Assembly: GCF_014649875.1 (NCBI RefSeq)
Contig: NZ_BMTW01000001.1
Span: 124,001 to 188,000, forward strand
DNA length: 64,000 bases
Origin: Streptomyces rubiginosohelvolus
GTDB lineage: Bacteria > Actinomycetota > Actinomycetes > Streptomycetales > Streptomycetaceae
Direction: 5' to 3'
Shown here piece by piece: positions 1 through 9,059 of the stretch. The notes beneath the pieces were generated by a model. It did no database searches. It had not been told where the DNA came from and saw only the letters and a list, made by a program, of their open reading frames with translations. The position numbers were made by a program, and so were the translations under genes. The stretch's first letter is position 1. Each line of letters opens with the position of its first letter.

Positions 1-940
1 CGCGCAGGGCGGCCGCGAACTCCTCGAACTCGCCGCCGCGCGCCGACCCGGTCCGCATCGCCAGCGCCACCCGCCGGGTGGGCGCCGGGTGGGCGAAGTA
101 CCCGGTGGCGAGCGCGTCGTTACGGCCGGTCTCCACCGTCACCGCGGTGCGCGGCAGCAGCGTCACGCCGAGCCCGCCGGCGACCAGTTGCACGAGGGTG
201 GAGAGCCCGGCGGCGGTGGTGGTGACCGGCGCGCCCTGGGTGCGGCCGGCCTCGCGGCAGATGTCCAGGGCCTGGTCGCGCAGGCAGTGCCCCTCGTCCA
301 GGAGCAGCAGCGGCAGTTCGCGCAGTGCGTCCCGGGGGATGTCCGCGCGGCCGCCGAGCCAGTGGTCCTGCTCCATGACCAGCACGAAGTCCTCGTCGAA
401 GAGCGGGATCTCGGTGACGCCCGGCACCCCGAGCGGCACGGCGAGCAGCAGCAGGTCGAGCCGCCCGGCCGCGAGCCCTTCGAGCAGCGAGGAGGTCTGC
501 TCCTCGTGGACCTGGAGGTCGAGGTCCGGGTAGCGCTCGTGGACGAGGCGGAGCACGGTGGGCAGGAGATACGGGGCGACGGTCGGGATCACGCCGAGCC
601 GGAGGACTCCGGTGAACGGGGCCCGGACCGCCTCCGCCTCCTCCATCAGCGCGGCGACGGCCTCCAGGACCGCCCCGGCCCGCACCGCGAGCCGCTCCCC
701 CGCGGGTGAGAGCAGCACCTTGCGCGTCGTACGCTCGATGAGCTGGACACCCAGTGCCTCCTCCAGGGTGGACACCGCTCCGGAGAGTGCCGGCTGACTC
801 ATCCCGATTGCTGCCGCCGCGTCCCGGAAGTGCAGATGTTCCGCCACGGCCGTGAAGGCCCGCAGCTGGGACAGGCTGGGCTGCTTGACGGGCGACTTAC
901 CGGACTGCTTGGGGCGTACGCCCTGATTCACCTGGGTCAC
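1..940 (-). CDS. oxyR: OxyR-type LysR-family peroxide sensor regulator (3' end cut by window edge)
   Basis: LysR-family regulator, read leftward from a GTG at 940 that has a good GGAGG site 8 bases upstream. The first ~20 residues are a polar extension; the winged helix-turn-helix follows, with the typical LysR sequence AVAEHLHFRDAAAAIGMSQP. It is read for 313 codons without a stop, so only the extreme C terminus is missing. Divergent, 133-bp-spaced arrangement with ahpCD is the classical actinobacterial OxyR layout, so the inferred role is peroxide-responsive control of ahpCD and itself. The redox cysteines of OxyR lie in the effector domain; I did not verify each one. The alternative is an unrelated LysR protein, which the ahpCD linkage makes unlikely. 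Confidence 0.9.
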   Translation of the reverse strand, partial: MTQVNQGVRPKQSGKSPVKQPSLSQLRAFTAVAEHLHFRDAAAAIGMSQPALSGAVSTLEEALGVQLIERTTRKVLLSPAGERLAVRAGAVLEAVAALMEEAEAVRAPFTGVLRLGVIPTVAPYLLPTVLRLVHERYPDLDLQVHEEQTSSLLEGLAAGRLDLLLLAVPLGVPGVTEIPLFDEDFVLVMEQDHWLGGRADIPRDALRELPLLLLDEGHCLRDQALDICREAGRTQGAPVTTTAAGLSTLVQLVAGGLGVTLLPRTAVTVETGRNDALATGYFAHPAPTRRVALAMRTGSARGGEFEEFAAALR

Positions 941-1073
941 TGATAGGTACCTCCGATCATCCGGACCGAGTGTAGCTATTTCCGTGATCAATGCACTCTG
1001 TGCCAGGGTGGGAGCCGTCCAACCCTCAGGAAGACCCCCAAAAAGGGAATTCCAGACGTTGCAAGGAGAGCGC
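941..1073. promoter_or_regulatory. oxyR-ahpCD divergent promoter region
   Basis: This 133-bp divergent gap must hold both promoters. An ATAG at 943-946 and a CTAT at 976-979 could be outer parts of a LysR-type binding region. No clean OxyR box can be called by eye, so the operator assignment is inference from layout. Confidence 0.45.
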
Positions 1074-1628
1074 GTGCTCACTGTCGGTGACAAGTTCCCC
1101 GAGTTCGACCTGACTGCTTGTGTCTCGCTGGAGAGCGGCAAGGAGTTCGAGCAGATCAACCACAAGACCTACGAGGGCAAGTGGAAGATCGTCTTCGCGT
1201 GGCCGAAGGACTTCACCTTCGTGTGCCCGACGGAGATCGCCGCCTTCGGCAAGCTGAACGAGGAGTTCGCCGACCGCGACGCGCAGATCCTCGGCTTCTC
1301 CGGTGACTCCGAGTTCGTGCACCACGCCTGGCGCAAGGACCACCCGGACCTGACCGACCTGCCCTTCCCGATGCTGGCCGACTCGAAGCACGAGCTCATG
1401 CGTGACCTCGGCATCGAGGGCGAGGACGGCTTCGCCCAGCGCGCCGTCTTCATCGTCGACCAGAACAACGAGATCCAGTTCACGATGGTGACCGCCGGTT
1501 CCGTGGGCCGTAACCCCAAGGAGGTCCTGCGGGTCCTCGACGCCCTGCAGACCGACGAGCTGTGCCCGTGCAACTGGACCAAGGGCGAGAACACCCTCGA
1601 CCCGGTCGCGCTCCTCTCGGGCGAGTGA
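1074..1628 (+). CDS. ahpC: Alkyl hydroperoxide reductase subunit C (2-Cys peroxiredoxin)
   Basis: Reduces hydrogen peroxide, organic peroxides and peroxynitrite in the cytosol. The GTG at 1074 is preferred because AAGGAG lies at 1063-1068 and the product then begins MLTVGDKFPEF, the usual AhpC start; upstream in-frame ATGs only add a non-conserved tail. Length is 184 residues, normal for the family. The peroxidatic cysteine is Cys51 in FVCPTE, and the C-terminal resolving region LCPCNW carries Cys164 and Cys166. ahpD follows after 12 bp, so the two form one transcript. In actinobacteria AhpC is re-reduced by AhpD rather than AhpF, and no ahpF is present here. Likely OxyR-controlled. Confidence 0.97.
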   Translation: MLTVGDKFPEFDLTACVSLESGKEFEQINHKTYEGKWKIVFAWPKDFTFVCPTEIAAFGKLNEEFADRDAQILGFSGDSEFVHHAWRKDHPDLTDLPFPMLADSKHELMRDLGIEGEDGFAQRAVFIVDQNNEIQFTMVTAGSVGRNPKEVLRVLDALQTDELCPCNWTKGENTLDPVALLSGE

Positions 1629-1640
1629 GCTGATACCGAC

Positions 1641-2174
1641 ATGGCTCTCGACGAACTGAAGTCCGCCGTACCGGACTTCGCCAAGGACCTGAAGCTGAAC
1701 CTCGGTTCGGTCATCGGCAACAGCGACCTCCCCAAGCAGCAGCTGTGGGGCACCGTGCTGGCCTGTGCGATCGCCTCGCGCTCGCCGAAGGTGCTGCGCG
1801 AGCTGGAGCCCGAGGCGAAGGCCAACCTCTCCGCCGAGGCGTACACCGCGGCGAAGTCGGCTGCCGCGGTCATGGCGATGAACAACGTCTTCTACCGGAC
1901 CCGGCACCTGCTGTCCGACCCGGAGTACGGCACGCTCCGTGCGGGCCTGCGGATGAACGTCATCGGCAACCCGGGCGTGGAGAAGATCGACTTCGAGCTG
2001 TGGTCGCTCGCCGTCTCCGCGATCAACGGCTGCGGCCAGTGCCTGGACTCGCACGAGCAGGTGCTCCGCAAGGCCGGCGTGGACCGCGAGACCATCCAGG
2101 AAGCCGTCAAGATCGCTTCGGTGATCCAGGCGGTCGGTGTGACCCTCGACGCCGAGGCCGTACTCGCCGAGTAG
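1641..2174 (+). CDS. ahpD: Alkyl hydroperoxidase D (AhpC reductase)
   Basis: AhpD carries reducing equivalents to AhpC, in mycobacteria from a lipoyl protein. The 177-residue product matches the family length. The catalytic CxxC with downstream histidine is visible as CGQCLDSH, giving Cys131, Cys134 and His138. It is entirely helical-looking with no signal peptide, so cytosolic. It starts 12 bp after the ahpC stop and is followed by a strong terminator, so ahpC-ahpD is a complete bicistronic unit. Confidence 0.97.
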   Translation: MALDELKSAVPDFAKDLKLNLGSVIGNSDLPKQQLWGTVLACAIASRSPKVLRELEPEAKANLSAEAYTAAKSAAAVMAMNNVFYRTRHLLSDPEYGTLRAGLRMNVIGNPGVEKIDFELWSLAVSAINGCGQCLDSHEQVLRKAGVDRETIQEAVKIASVIQAVGVTLDAEAVLAE

Positions 2175-2209
2175 TGACACCGCACCACCCCTGACCCACC
2201 TGGGTACGG

Positions 2210-2249
2210 GAAGAGCCCCGGGGACGACCGACCGTCCCCGGGGCTCTTC
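2210..2249 (+). terminator. ahpCD terminator hairpin
   Basis: Perfect 17-bp inverted repeat (2210-2226 with 2233-2249) around a 6-base loop, 35 bases past the ahpD stop. It also lies just beyond the stop of the convergent permease gene, so it probably works in both directions. Confidence 0.9.
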
Positions 2250-2270
2250 TTCGCGTTTCCGTCCGCCCCG

Positions 2271-3665
2271 CTACTCCTGCGGCGGCGGGTTCTCCTTCGG
2301 GCGTTCGGCGGGGGCGTCCTGCGGGCCCGGACCGGGTGGCGCGGGCGGGGCCCCGGCGGGCACCGGGTTCATCGAGAGAGCCGTGGAGCCGGTCCGCCCG
2401 CCGCTCTCGCCCGGGGGCCCCGGCGTCGCGTACGAACGCAGGTAGCCCACGACCGTGTTGGTCACCGCGACCAGCGGTACGGCCACCACCGCGCCGCCGA
2501 TGCCCGCGACCAGGCCGCCCGTCGCCACCGCGAGGACCACCGCGAGCGGGTGGACGCGGACGGCGCGGCCGAGGATGAACGGCTGCAGGATGTGGCCCTC
2601 GATCTGCTGCACCGCCAGGACCACCACCAGTGCCCACAGCGCCGTCCACACGCCTTCGGTGACCAGGGCGACGACCACGGCGAGCGCTCCGGAGACCACG
2701 GCGCCGACGAGCGGGATGAAGGCGAACAGGAAGATGAAGACGGCCAGCGGCACCGCGAGCGGCACGTTCAGCACGTAGAGGCCGAGGCCGATGAAGATGG
2801 CGTCGATCAGGGCGACGAGCACCGTGCCGCGCACATAGGCGGTCAGGGTGCGCCAGGCGCGCGGTCCGGCCCCGGCGACGCCCGGACGGGCGGCGGCGGG
2901 CACCAGCTTGAGCGACCACTCCCAGATGCGCCTGCCGTCGTAGAGCAGGAACAGTGTGGAGAACATCGCCAGCAGCAGCCCGGTGAGGAACTCCACCATC
3001 ACCGTGACGCCCTGGAGCCCGGCGGAGGTGATCTCCTCGGTGTTGGTGCTGATGGTGTCGCTGAGGTTCTTGGCGATGTCGTTGATCTGCGACTCGGTGA
3101 CGTGGAACGGGCTGTCGAGCGCCCAGCGCTTCAGCTCGTCGATCCCGTCCCGGACCCGGTCGGAGAGCGTGTCGAGGTTCTCCATCACCTGCCACACCAC
3201 GAACCAGCCGACCAGGCCGATGATGACGAACCCGAGGACGGCGGTCACGGCGGTGGCGAGCCCGTGCGGCAGCCCGAACCGCTTGAGCCGGACCACCGTG
3301 GGCTGGAGCATCGCGGTGATGAGCAGCGCGGCCGAGAAGGCGAGCACCACCAGCTCCACAGCGGTGATCACCCGCATCAGCACCCAGAGGGTCCCGGCGA
3401 GGACGAGGAGGCGCCAGCCGGCCTCCGCGGCGACCCGCATCCCCCACGGGATCGCCGCCACCGGATCCGGCTTGGCGGCGACCGAGGGGGCGTAGCTGGG
3501 GGGCGCGGGCACCTGCCCCGGTTCGTCGTCGGCGTCGGGGACGGCCCCCTTCGCCGTGAACGGTTCATCGTCGGCGGCGGCCCTCGCCCGACGCTCGTCC
3601 AGGCGTGCGCCCAGCTCCGTCAGTTCGGACCCGAAGCGGCCCAGCCAGCCCGGCAGTTTTGACAT
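2271..3665 (-). CDS. AI-2E/PerM-family membrane transporter
   Basis: Polytopic membrane protein of 464 residues belonging to the AI-2 exporter-like (PerM) family. A hydrophilic N-terminal stretch of about 80 residues precedes roughly eight membrane helices. The long C-terminal hydrophobic block with IPLVGAVVSG and QQIEGHILQPFILGR is the family hallmark. The last 50 residues are rich in Pro and Gly and predicted disordered. Substrate is unknown; some family members move autoinducer-2, others sodium or protons, and nothing here tells which. It stands alone, convergent with ahpCD and separated from the upstream SLT gene by a terminator. Confidence 0.85.
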   Translation of the reverse strand: MSKLPGWLGRFGSELTELGARLDERRARAAADDEPFTAKGAVPDADDEPGQVPAPPSYAPSVAAKPDPVAAIPWGMRVAAEAGWRLLVLAGTLWVLMRVITAVELVVLAFSAALLITAMLQPTVVRLKRFGLPHGLATAVTAVLGFVIIGLVGWFVVWQVMENLDTLSDRVRDGIDELKRWALDSPFHVTESQINDIAKNLSDTISTNTEEITSAGLQGVTVMVEFLTGLLLAMFSTLFLLYDGRRIWEWSLKLVPAAARPGVAGAGPRAWRTLTAYVRGTVLVALIDAIFIGLGLYVLNVPLAVPLAVFIFLFAFIPLVGAVVSGALAVVVALVTEGVWTALWALVVVLAVQQIEGHILQPFILGRAVRVHPLAVVLAVATGGLVAGIGGAVVAVPLVAVTNTVVGYLRSYATPGPPGESGGRTGSTALSMNPVPAGAPPAPPGPGPQDAPAERPKENPPPQE

Positions 3666-3732
3666 GCTCTCTTTCCTTCCCCCATCTGGGCTTCCCAGCG
3701 CTCCGGGTTCACCAGGAAGTGACCGTACAACG

Positions 3733-3772
3733 CGCGAGGCCCCTCACCGTCTGGACGGTGAGGGGCCTCGCG
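3733..3772 (-). terminator. Terminator of the SLT lytic transglycosylase gene
   Basis: Perfect 19-bp inverted repeat (3733-3751 with 3754-3772), the minimal two-base gap implying a 4- to 6-base real loop. It lies 40 bases downstream of the leftward SLT gene stop and upstream of the permease gene start. Confidence 0.88.
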
Positions 3773-3811
3773 GGGTTGAGAGGGCGGCCGGTTAACTTCC
3801 GCCCGCTTCCC

Positions 3812-4531
3812 CTAATACCAGTTGTTGGCCTGCCAGAAGGACCAGGCGCCGCACGGGGAGCCGTAACGGCCGTCCATGTAGCTGAGGCCCCACTTGATCT
3901 GGGTGGCCGGGTTGGTCTGCCAGTCGGCGCCGGCGGACGACATCTTGGAGCCCGGAAGCGCCTGCATCAGACCGTACGCCCCGGAGGACGGGTTGGTCGC
4001 GCGGTAGTTCCAGGTCGACTCGTGGTTCACGATGTTGCTGAAGCACTGGAACTGGTCGGCGGGGACCATCTGACGGGCCATCGCCTGGACCTCGGCCACG
4101 GAGTACGAGCCCTGGGCCGCGAACGAGGAGGCGTCGCGGACGGAAGAACGGCTGGCGCGCTCGGACTCTTCCTTTTCCTTCTTCTCCGCCTCGGCCTTGC
4201 GCTCGGCCTCGATCCGGTCCTCGGCCGCCTGCTTCTTGGACTTGGCGTCCTTGGCTGCCTGGAGGCGGGCGGATTCCTCGGCCGACTTCTTCGCTGCGGC
4301 GTCGGCCGCGGACGCCTGGGCGTCGGCCTGCTGCGTCAGCGAAGCGGTCTGGACCTGGGCCTGCTGGCCCGCGGGGATGTCTGCGAGCAGCGTGGTGTCG
4401 GCTGCGGCCGCCTCGAAGTTGTTGTCGTCGGCGGCAGGTGTGCCGCCCGCAGCAACGCCTACGACGGCGCCTACGGTGGTGACCGCGGTGGCGGATGCCA
4501 CGGCGAACCCCCGGACCGAGATCCGGCTCAC
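3812..4531 (-). CDS. Secreted SLT-domain lytic transglycosylase with coiled-coil linker
   Basis: Predicted to cleave glycan strands of peptidoglycan outside the membrane. The GTG at 4531 is chosen: GGAAGGA sits 6-12 bases upstream, and the product starts with an Arg-containing n-region and a hydrophobic signal segment (residues 8-30) ending near an Ala-rich cleavage site. An upstream ATG at 4549 has no ribosome site. Residues 55-130 are an Ala/Lys/Glu-rich coiled coil. The C-terminal 100 residues are the SLT domain, with catalytic Glu171 in NHESTW followed by SGAYGLMQ and ending CGAWSFWQANNWY. At 239 residues it is a compact type seen in several streptomycete paralogues. It has its own terminator and a long leader. 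Confidence 0.88.
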   Translation of the reverse strand: MSRISVRGFAVASATAVTTVGAVVGVAAGGTPAADDNNFEAAAADTTLLADIPAGQQAQVQTASLTQQADAQASAADAAAKKSAEESARLQAAKDAKSKKQAAEDRIEAERKAEAEKKEKEESERASRSSVRDASSFAAQGSYSVAEVQAMARQMVPADQFQCFSNIVNHESTWNYRATNPSSGAYGLMQALPGSKMSSAGADWQTNPATQIKWGLSYMDGRYGSPCGAWSFWQANNWY

Positions 4532-4920
4532 ATGGTGTCCTTCCAGCATCGCCCGCTTAGGTGACCTCGCGGGCGCGTTCGTGCCCCTGGCACTGGCCTC
4601 CCTACTGCGTGGGTCACGGGAGGCACGGGCCCGATGGGCAACCCCGGTGAGGAGGCTGCCGCGTGGTGCTCGCGGGCGGCATACGGGCGTCTTGTGTTGA
4701 GTTGTGTGGTGCGTGGCGCCTCTGGAGGTGCCCAAGTGCCGTATGCGGGGCCTGACGGAAGCAAGACTCTGCCGGACGGGGACGCGTGGAGGCAATTCTG
4801 TGTTGCGTGGGAAACGTCACACCCCGTTTGGCCGATCGGTTTTGCGGAAATGACGGCGCAGCACAATGCCGCCCGGCTAAGCTCCTTGGCTCGCCGGGCG
4901 GCACCAATGGGACATGCGGG
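4532..4920 (-). promoter_or_regulatory. 389-bp upstream region and leader of the SLT gene
   Basis: No convincing coding frame. Several streptomycete SLT and Rpf wall-lysis genes carry a c-di-AMP (ydaO) riboswitch here, so I compared this stretch with my memory of the conserved ydaO core and could not find it. The left part has short GC-rich inverted segments such as CTGGAGGTGC-type arms, but no assignable aptamer. The first 50 bases hold the phoH terminator. Confidence 0.4.
4867..4903 (-). terminator. phoH terminator hairpin
   Basis: Eleven-base-pair GC-rich stem (4867-4877 with 4893-4903) and 15-base loop, starting 18 bases past the stop of the leftward PhoH gene. Confidence 0.75.
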
Positions 4921-6243
4921 TCAGATGTGGCCCTCCTCCAGCATTTCGGTCACCAGTGCGGCGATCTGCGAACGCTCCGACCGCGTGAGCGTGACGTGCG
5001 CGAACAGCGGATGACCCTTCAGCTTCTCGACGACGGCGACGACTCCGTCGTACCGGCCGACCCGGAGGTTGTCCCGCTGCGCCACGTCGTGGGTGAGCAC
5101 GACACGTGAATTCGCCCCGATTCGGGACAACACGGTCAGCAGGACGTTCCGTTCGAGCGACTGCGCCTCGTCGACGATCACGAACGCGTCGTGCAGCGAG
5201 CGGCCGCGGATGTGGGTGAGCGGCAGGACCTCCAGCATCCCGCGCCCGAGCACCTCCTCGATGACCTCGCGCCCGGCGACCGCCGAGAGCGTGTCGAAGA
5301 CCGCCTGCGCCCAGGGGCTCATCTTCTCGGCCTCGCTGCCGGGGAGATAGCCGAGCTCCTGCCCGCCCACCGCGTACAGCGGGCGGAAGACCATCACCTT
5401 CTTGTGCTGCTGCCGCTCCAGCACGGCCTCCAGGCCCGCGCAGAGGGCCAGCGCGGACTTGCCGGTGCCCGCGCGTCCCCCGAGCGACACGATGCCGACG
5501 TCGCTGTCGAGGAGGAGGTCGAGGGCGATCCGCTGCTCGGCGCTGCGCCCGTGGATGCCGAAGGCCTCCCGGTCGCCCCGCACGAGGCGGACATTGCCCT
5601 CGGCCGTCACGCGGCCGAGGGCCTTGCCGCGCTCGGACTGGAGGACCAGGCCGGTGTGGACGGGCAGCTCGGCGGCCTCGGGGACGTACAGCGTCTCCTC
5701 GCTGAACAGCAGGTCGATCTGTTCCCCGGCGAGGGACAGTTCGCTCATACCGGTCCAGCCGGAGTCCGTGATGGCGAGCTCGGCGCGGTACTCCTCGGCG
5801 AGGAGGCCGACGGAGGACGCCTTGATACGGAGGGGCAGGTCCTTGGAGACGACCGTGACGTCGTACCCCTCGGCCTGGAGGTTGCGTGCGACCGCGAGGA
5901 TCCGTGAGTCGTTGTCCCCCAACCGGTAGCCGGCGGGCAGGACGCCGGGATCGGAGTGGTTGAGTTCGACACGGAGCGACCCGCCCAGGTCCCCGAGCGG
6001 GATCGGGGCGTCCAGCCGGCCGTACCGGACCCGGAAGTCGTCCAGCAGGCGCAGGGCCTGGCGGGCGAAGTAGCCGAGCTCGGGATGGTGCCGTTTGGCC
6101 TCCAGCTCCGTGACCACCACGATCGGCAGCACGACTTCGTGCTCGTCGAAGCGGGCCATGGCGCCGGGGTCGGCCAGCAGGACGCTGGTGTCGAGAACGT
6201 ATGTGCGCCGGTCGGGCGTGCGGCGCTTGATGCTGTTCACCAC
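4921..6243 (-). CDS. phoH: PIN-PhoH family ATPase/ribonuclease (PhoH2-type)
   Basis: Fusion of an N-terminal PIN nuclease domain with a PhoH helicase-like ATPase domain, the arrangement known as PhoH2; mycobacterial PhoH2 unwinds and cleaves RNA. The PIN core starts at [12 protein letters not shown] (about residues 15-26) and includes the acidic LGDNDSRIL segment. The PhoH part holds a Walker [11 protein letters not shown] near residue 265 and a Walker [10 protein letters not shown]. Two tandem GTG codons at 6243 and 6240 are the likely start, giving 440 residues, since the upstream in-frame extension is Arg/Pro-rich and unconserved in character. No strong ribosome site is visible, so the start is uncertain. 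Same-strand neighbours make cell-wall enzymes. Confidence 0.85.
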   Translation of the reverse strand: MVNSIKRRTPDRRTYVLDTSVLLADPGAMARFDEHEVVLPIVVVTELEAKRHHPELGYFARQALRLLDDFRVRYGRLDAPIPLGDLGGSLRVELNHSDPGVLPAGYRLGDNDSRILAVARNLQAEGYDVTVVSKDLPLRIKASSVGLLAEEYRAELAITDSGWTGMSELSLAGEQIDLLFSEETLYVPEAAELPVHTGLVLQSERGKALGRVTAEGNVRLVRGDREAFGIHGRSAEQRIALDLLLDSDVGIVSLGGRAGTGKSALALCAGLEAVLERQQHKKVMVFRPLYAVGGQELGYLPGSEAEKMSPWAQAVFDTLSAVAGREVIEEVLGRGMLEVLPLTHIRGRSLHDAFVIVDEAQSLERNVLLTVLSRIGANSRVVLTHDVAQRDNLRVGRYDGVVAVVEKLKGHPLFAHVTLTRSERSQIAALVTEMLEEGHI

Positions 6244-6570
6244 GGAAGGACGTACCCCCTCGGACGAGGTCGGGGAGTGCGACGGACGGTCGCGGAGCTT
6301 CCCGAAGGGAGAGGACGGACCGGGATCGGGCCCTCGTGCGCGGGCCTGACCACGGCCACCGCGTCGGCCGCACGCTGCGTACGGTCCTTCGTGTGCAAAG
6401 GGCCTCCCGGGCGAGCGGACTGGGTGCCGCTCACTTGGTGACGACATCCGCCTGGTTGATGACCGGATGTCGACCTGTCAGGGGTATTCCCTTTTCGAAC
6501 CGAAGCCATGCCGCTGCATATGACACGGTGTGGAGAAGTCCCGGTGGCCGCCTGGTGACGCCCTGGTGGT
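6244..6570 (-). other. Gap between phoH and the prenyl transferase gene
   Basis: 327 bases. Open frames here lack codon bias and I call no gene. It may contain the phoH promoter or, if phoH starts further upstream, part of its N terminus. Confidence 0.4.
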
Positions 6571-7341
6571 TCAGGCCCCGTAACGCCGGTGCCGGGCCGC
6601 GTAGTCGCGCAGTGCCCGCAGGAAGTCGACCTTGCGGAAGGCCGGCCAGAAGACTTCGCAGAAGTAGTACTCCGAATGGGCGCTCTGCCAGAGCATGAAG
6701 CCGGAGAGCCGCTGCTCGCCGCTCGTCCGGATCACCAGGTCGGGATCGGGCTGGCCGCGGGTGTAGAGGTGCTCGGAGATCAGGTCGGTGGAGACGATCT
6801 CGGCCAGTTCCTCGAAGCTGGTGCCCTTCTCCGCGTGCTCCAGGAGCAGCGAGCGCACCGCGTCCGCGATCTCCTGACGGCCGCCGTAGCCGACGGCGAC
6901 GTTGACGATTATCCCATCGATGTGGGACGTCGACTCCTGGGCCTCTTTCAGGACCTTCTGGGTCTCCGGCGGGAGCAGGTCGAGCGTGCCGACGTGGTGG
7001 ACGCGCCAGCGCCCGTCCGCGGCGAGGTTGCGCACGGTGTTCTCGATGATGCCGAGCAGCGGCTTCAGCTCGTGCTCGGGCCGGTCGAAGTTGTCCGTGG
7101 AGAGCATCCAGAGGGTGACGACCTCCACATCGGTCTCGTCGCACCAGCCGAGCAGTTCGGAGATCTTGTCCGCACCGGCCTGGTGGCCCTGCACGGCGGA
7201 GCCGCCGGACGCCTTGGCCCACCGCCGGTTGCCGTCGAGGATGACCCCGATGTGCTTCGGCACCTGGTCGTGGTCCAGGCGGCCTTCCACCCGGCGCGCG
7301 TAGAGCCTGTACACCAGGTCGCGGAAGTTCACTGCGTTCAC
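6571..7341 (-). CDS. uppS: Cis-prenyl transferase (isoprenyl/undecaprenyl diphosphate synthase family)
   Basis: Condenses isopentenyl diphosphate onto an allylic diphosphate to make a long cis-polyprenyl diphosphate, the lipid carrier for peptidoglycan and other glycans. The family signature GVILDGNRRWAKASG spans residues 32-46, with the catalytic Asp36. The DxxxVxxLWxLSTDNFDRP segment and the C-terminal RTSGEQRLSGFM substrate motif are present. At 256 residues the length is normal. The start is GTG 7341, with GAGAGGG just upstream. Product chain length cannot be read from sequence, and actinobacteria often have two paralogues. Located beside phoH. Confidence 0.93.
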   Translation of the reverse strand: MNAVNFRDLVYRLYARRVEGRLDHDQVPKHIGVILDGNRRWAKASGGSAVQGHQAGADKISELLGWCDETDVEVVTLWMLSTDNFDRPEHELKPLLGIIENTVRNLAADGRWRVHHVGTLDLLPPETQKVLKEAQESTSHIDGIIVNVAVGYGGRQEIADAVRSLLLEHAEKGTSFEELAEIVSTDLISEHLYTRGQPDPDLVIRTSGEQRLSGFMLWQSAHSEYYFCEVFWPAFRKVDFLRALRDYAARHRRYGA

Positions 7342-7595
7342 CCTCTCGGTTCCGTACGGGCCGGGGCCCGCCCTCCCCGTCGCCGGGGGTAACAGGGGAC
7401 GTCCCCCGCAGGGGCTCGCCGCACGACCTGCGCCGCTCGCACGCTCCCTGGGCGGTCCGCGCCTCTACCACCGGCACGGGCCGCGCGGGCCTTCGCCGCG
7501 CCGCACATCGGCATTCCCCGAAGCGGCCACATTACTGCGAGCGGGTCACCAGGGCCCAACCCGGTCTGTCACAACTCCGTGATAAGCAGAGAAAC

Positions 7596-8645
7596 GTGAC
7601 TGATTACCTCTCCCCCGACCTGTACTACCGTGCCGCTCCTTCGCGCTACGACTCCATGGAGTACCGCCGGACCGGGCGCAGCGGCCTCAAGCTGCCCGCC
7701 CTGTCGCTCGGCCTGTGGCACAACTTCGGCGACGACCGGGCGCTGGACTCCCAGCGGGCGATCCTGCGCCGCGCCTTCGACCTCGGGGTGACCCACTTCG
7801 ACCTGGCCAACAACTACGGCCCGCCGCCCGGCTCGGCCGAGCTGAACTTCGGCAAGCTCTTCGCCCAGGATTTCGCTCCGTACCGTGACGAACTGGTCAT
7901 TTCCACCAAGGCCGGCTACCTGATGCACCCCGGCCCGTACGGTGAGTGGGGCTCCCGGAAGTACCTGCTGTCCTCGCTCGACGCGTCCCTGAAGCGGATG
8001 GGCGTGGACCACGTCGACATCTTCTACTCGCACCGCTTCGACCCGGACACCCCGCTGGAGGAGACGATGGGCGCCCTGGCGTCCGCCGTCCAGCAGGGCA
8101 AGGCGCTGTACGTGGGCGTCTCCTCGTACAACGCGGAGCAGACCGCCGAGGCGGCCGGGCTGCTCAAGGAGATGGGCGTCCCGGCCCTGATCCACCAGCC
8201 GTCCTACTCCATGATCAACCGCTGGATCGAGGACGACGGGCTGCTGGACACCCTGGAGGCGGCCGGAATGGGCTGCATCTCCTTCGTGCCGCTCGCCCAG
8301 GGCCTGCTCACGAACAAGTATCTGCAGGGCATCCCGGAGGGCTCGCGCGCCACCCAGGGCAAGTCGCTGGACCCGGGCCTGCTCTCGGACGAGGTCCTGC
8401 GCCGGCTGCGCGGCCTGAACGGCATCGCGCAGGGCCGCGGCCAGTCGCTCGCCCAGCTCGCCATCGCCTGGGTGCTCCGCGACAGCCGGATGACCTCGGC
8501 GCTGATCGGCGCGTCGAGCGTGAAGCAGCTGGAGGAGAACGTGGCGGCCCTCGCGGGTCCGGCGCTCACCGCCGACGAGCTGAAGGAGATCGACACCTTC
8601 GCCGTGGACACGGCGGGCACCAACATCTGGGCCGGTCGCGGCTGA
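7596..8645 (+). CDS. Aldo/keto reductase (YghZ-like, glyceraldehyde-3-phosphate reductase type)
   Basis: NADPH-dependent aldehyde/ketone reductase with the AKR (beta/alpha)8 fold, 349 residues. The catalytic tetrad is recognisable: Asp and Tyr in FDLANNYGPPPG, Lys in STKAGY and His in YSHRFD. The long N-terminal segment and GSAELNFGKLF are typical of the YghZ/AKR14 branch, which reduces L-glyceraldehyde 3-phosphate and methylglyoxal. GTG 7596 gives a start aligned with the family. Divergent from the prenyl transferase gene and monocistronic, closed by a hairpin at 8765. Natural substrate unknown. Confidence 0.92.
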   Translation: MTDYLSPDLYYRAAPSRYDSMEYRRTGRSGLKLPALSLGLWHNFGDDRALDSQRAILRRAFDLGVTHFDLANNYGPPPGSAELNFGKLFAQDFAPYRDELVISTKAGYLMHPGPYGEWGSRKYLLSSLDASLKRMGVDHVDIFYSHRFDPDTPLEETMGALASAVQQGKALYVGVSSYNAEQTAEAAGLLKEMGVPALIHQPSYSMINRWIEDDGLLDTLEAAGMGCISFVPLAQGLLTNKYLQGIPEGSRATQGKSLDPGLLSDEVLRRLRGLNGIAQGRGQSLAQLAIAWVLRDSRMTSALIGASSVKQLEENVAALAGPALTADELKEIDTFAVDTAGTNIWAGRG

Positions 8646-9059
8646 CGTCGGCTCAACGGGGCCTGCGCGGAGGGAAGGGAGGGGGCGGCCGGGGGCCGCA
8701 CCCGGGCCGCGCGGCAGTGCCGGTGCCCGACCACCCGGCGGCGCCGTTGCCGGCCCATGAAAAACGGGCCGGTCCGTGGGGGGGGATACGGACCGGCCCG
8801 AGGGGGGGTTTCCACCATAACCCTTCGTAAGTGCCGGCGCGTGCCACGCCACTCCACCATTACTCTCCGCATATGCCAGACTCCGCTGCGGGCAGGCCCC
8901 GCCCCACGTCGGCGCCCGCTCAGGGGCCTGTTCCCGGCCCGTTATCGGCCTCCGTATCGAGGGGTCGCCGGGCGCCGCCGCCTTGACGCGGCCGGAGCGC
9001 ACACGCCGGGGGCGAAGAAGAGGACAGGAGCTGACCTCAAGGGCCTCTAGGTTCGGGGC
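8646..9059. other. Intergenic region between aldo/keto reductase and AlkZ-like genes
   Basis: 414 bases without a credible gene. It holds the terminator at 8765-8800, then about 260 bases that presumably contain the promoter for the AlkZ-like gene. Nothing else was recognised. Confidence 0.5.
8765..8800 (+). terminator. Aldo/keto reductase terminator
   Basis: Perfect 13-bp stem (8765-8777 with 8788-8800) and a G-rich 10-base loop, followed by a G run rather than a U run. Confidence 0.8.

Noticed and set aside
1026..2180. Long open frame opposite ahpC/ahpD
   Set aside because: It is the GC-bias shadow of two well-supported genes; composition is His/Arg/Gly-rich without any family motif.
4532..4920. 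c-di-AMP (ydaO) riboswitch before the SLT gene
   Set aside because: Expected by analogy, but the conserved core could not be located on the leader strand.
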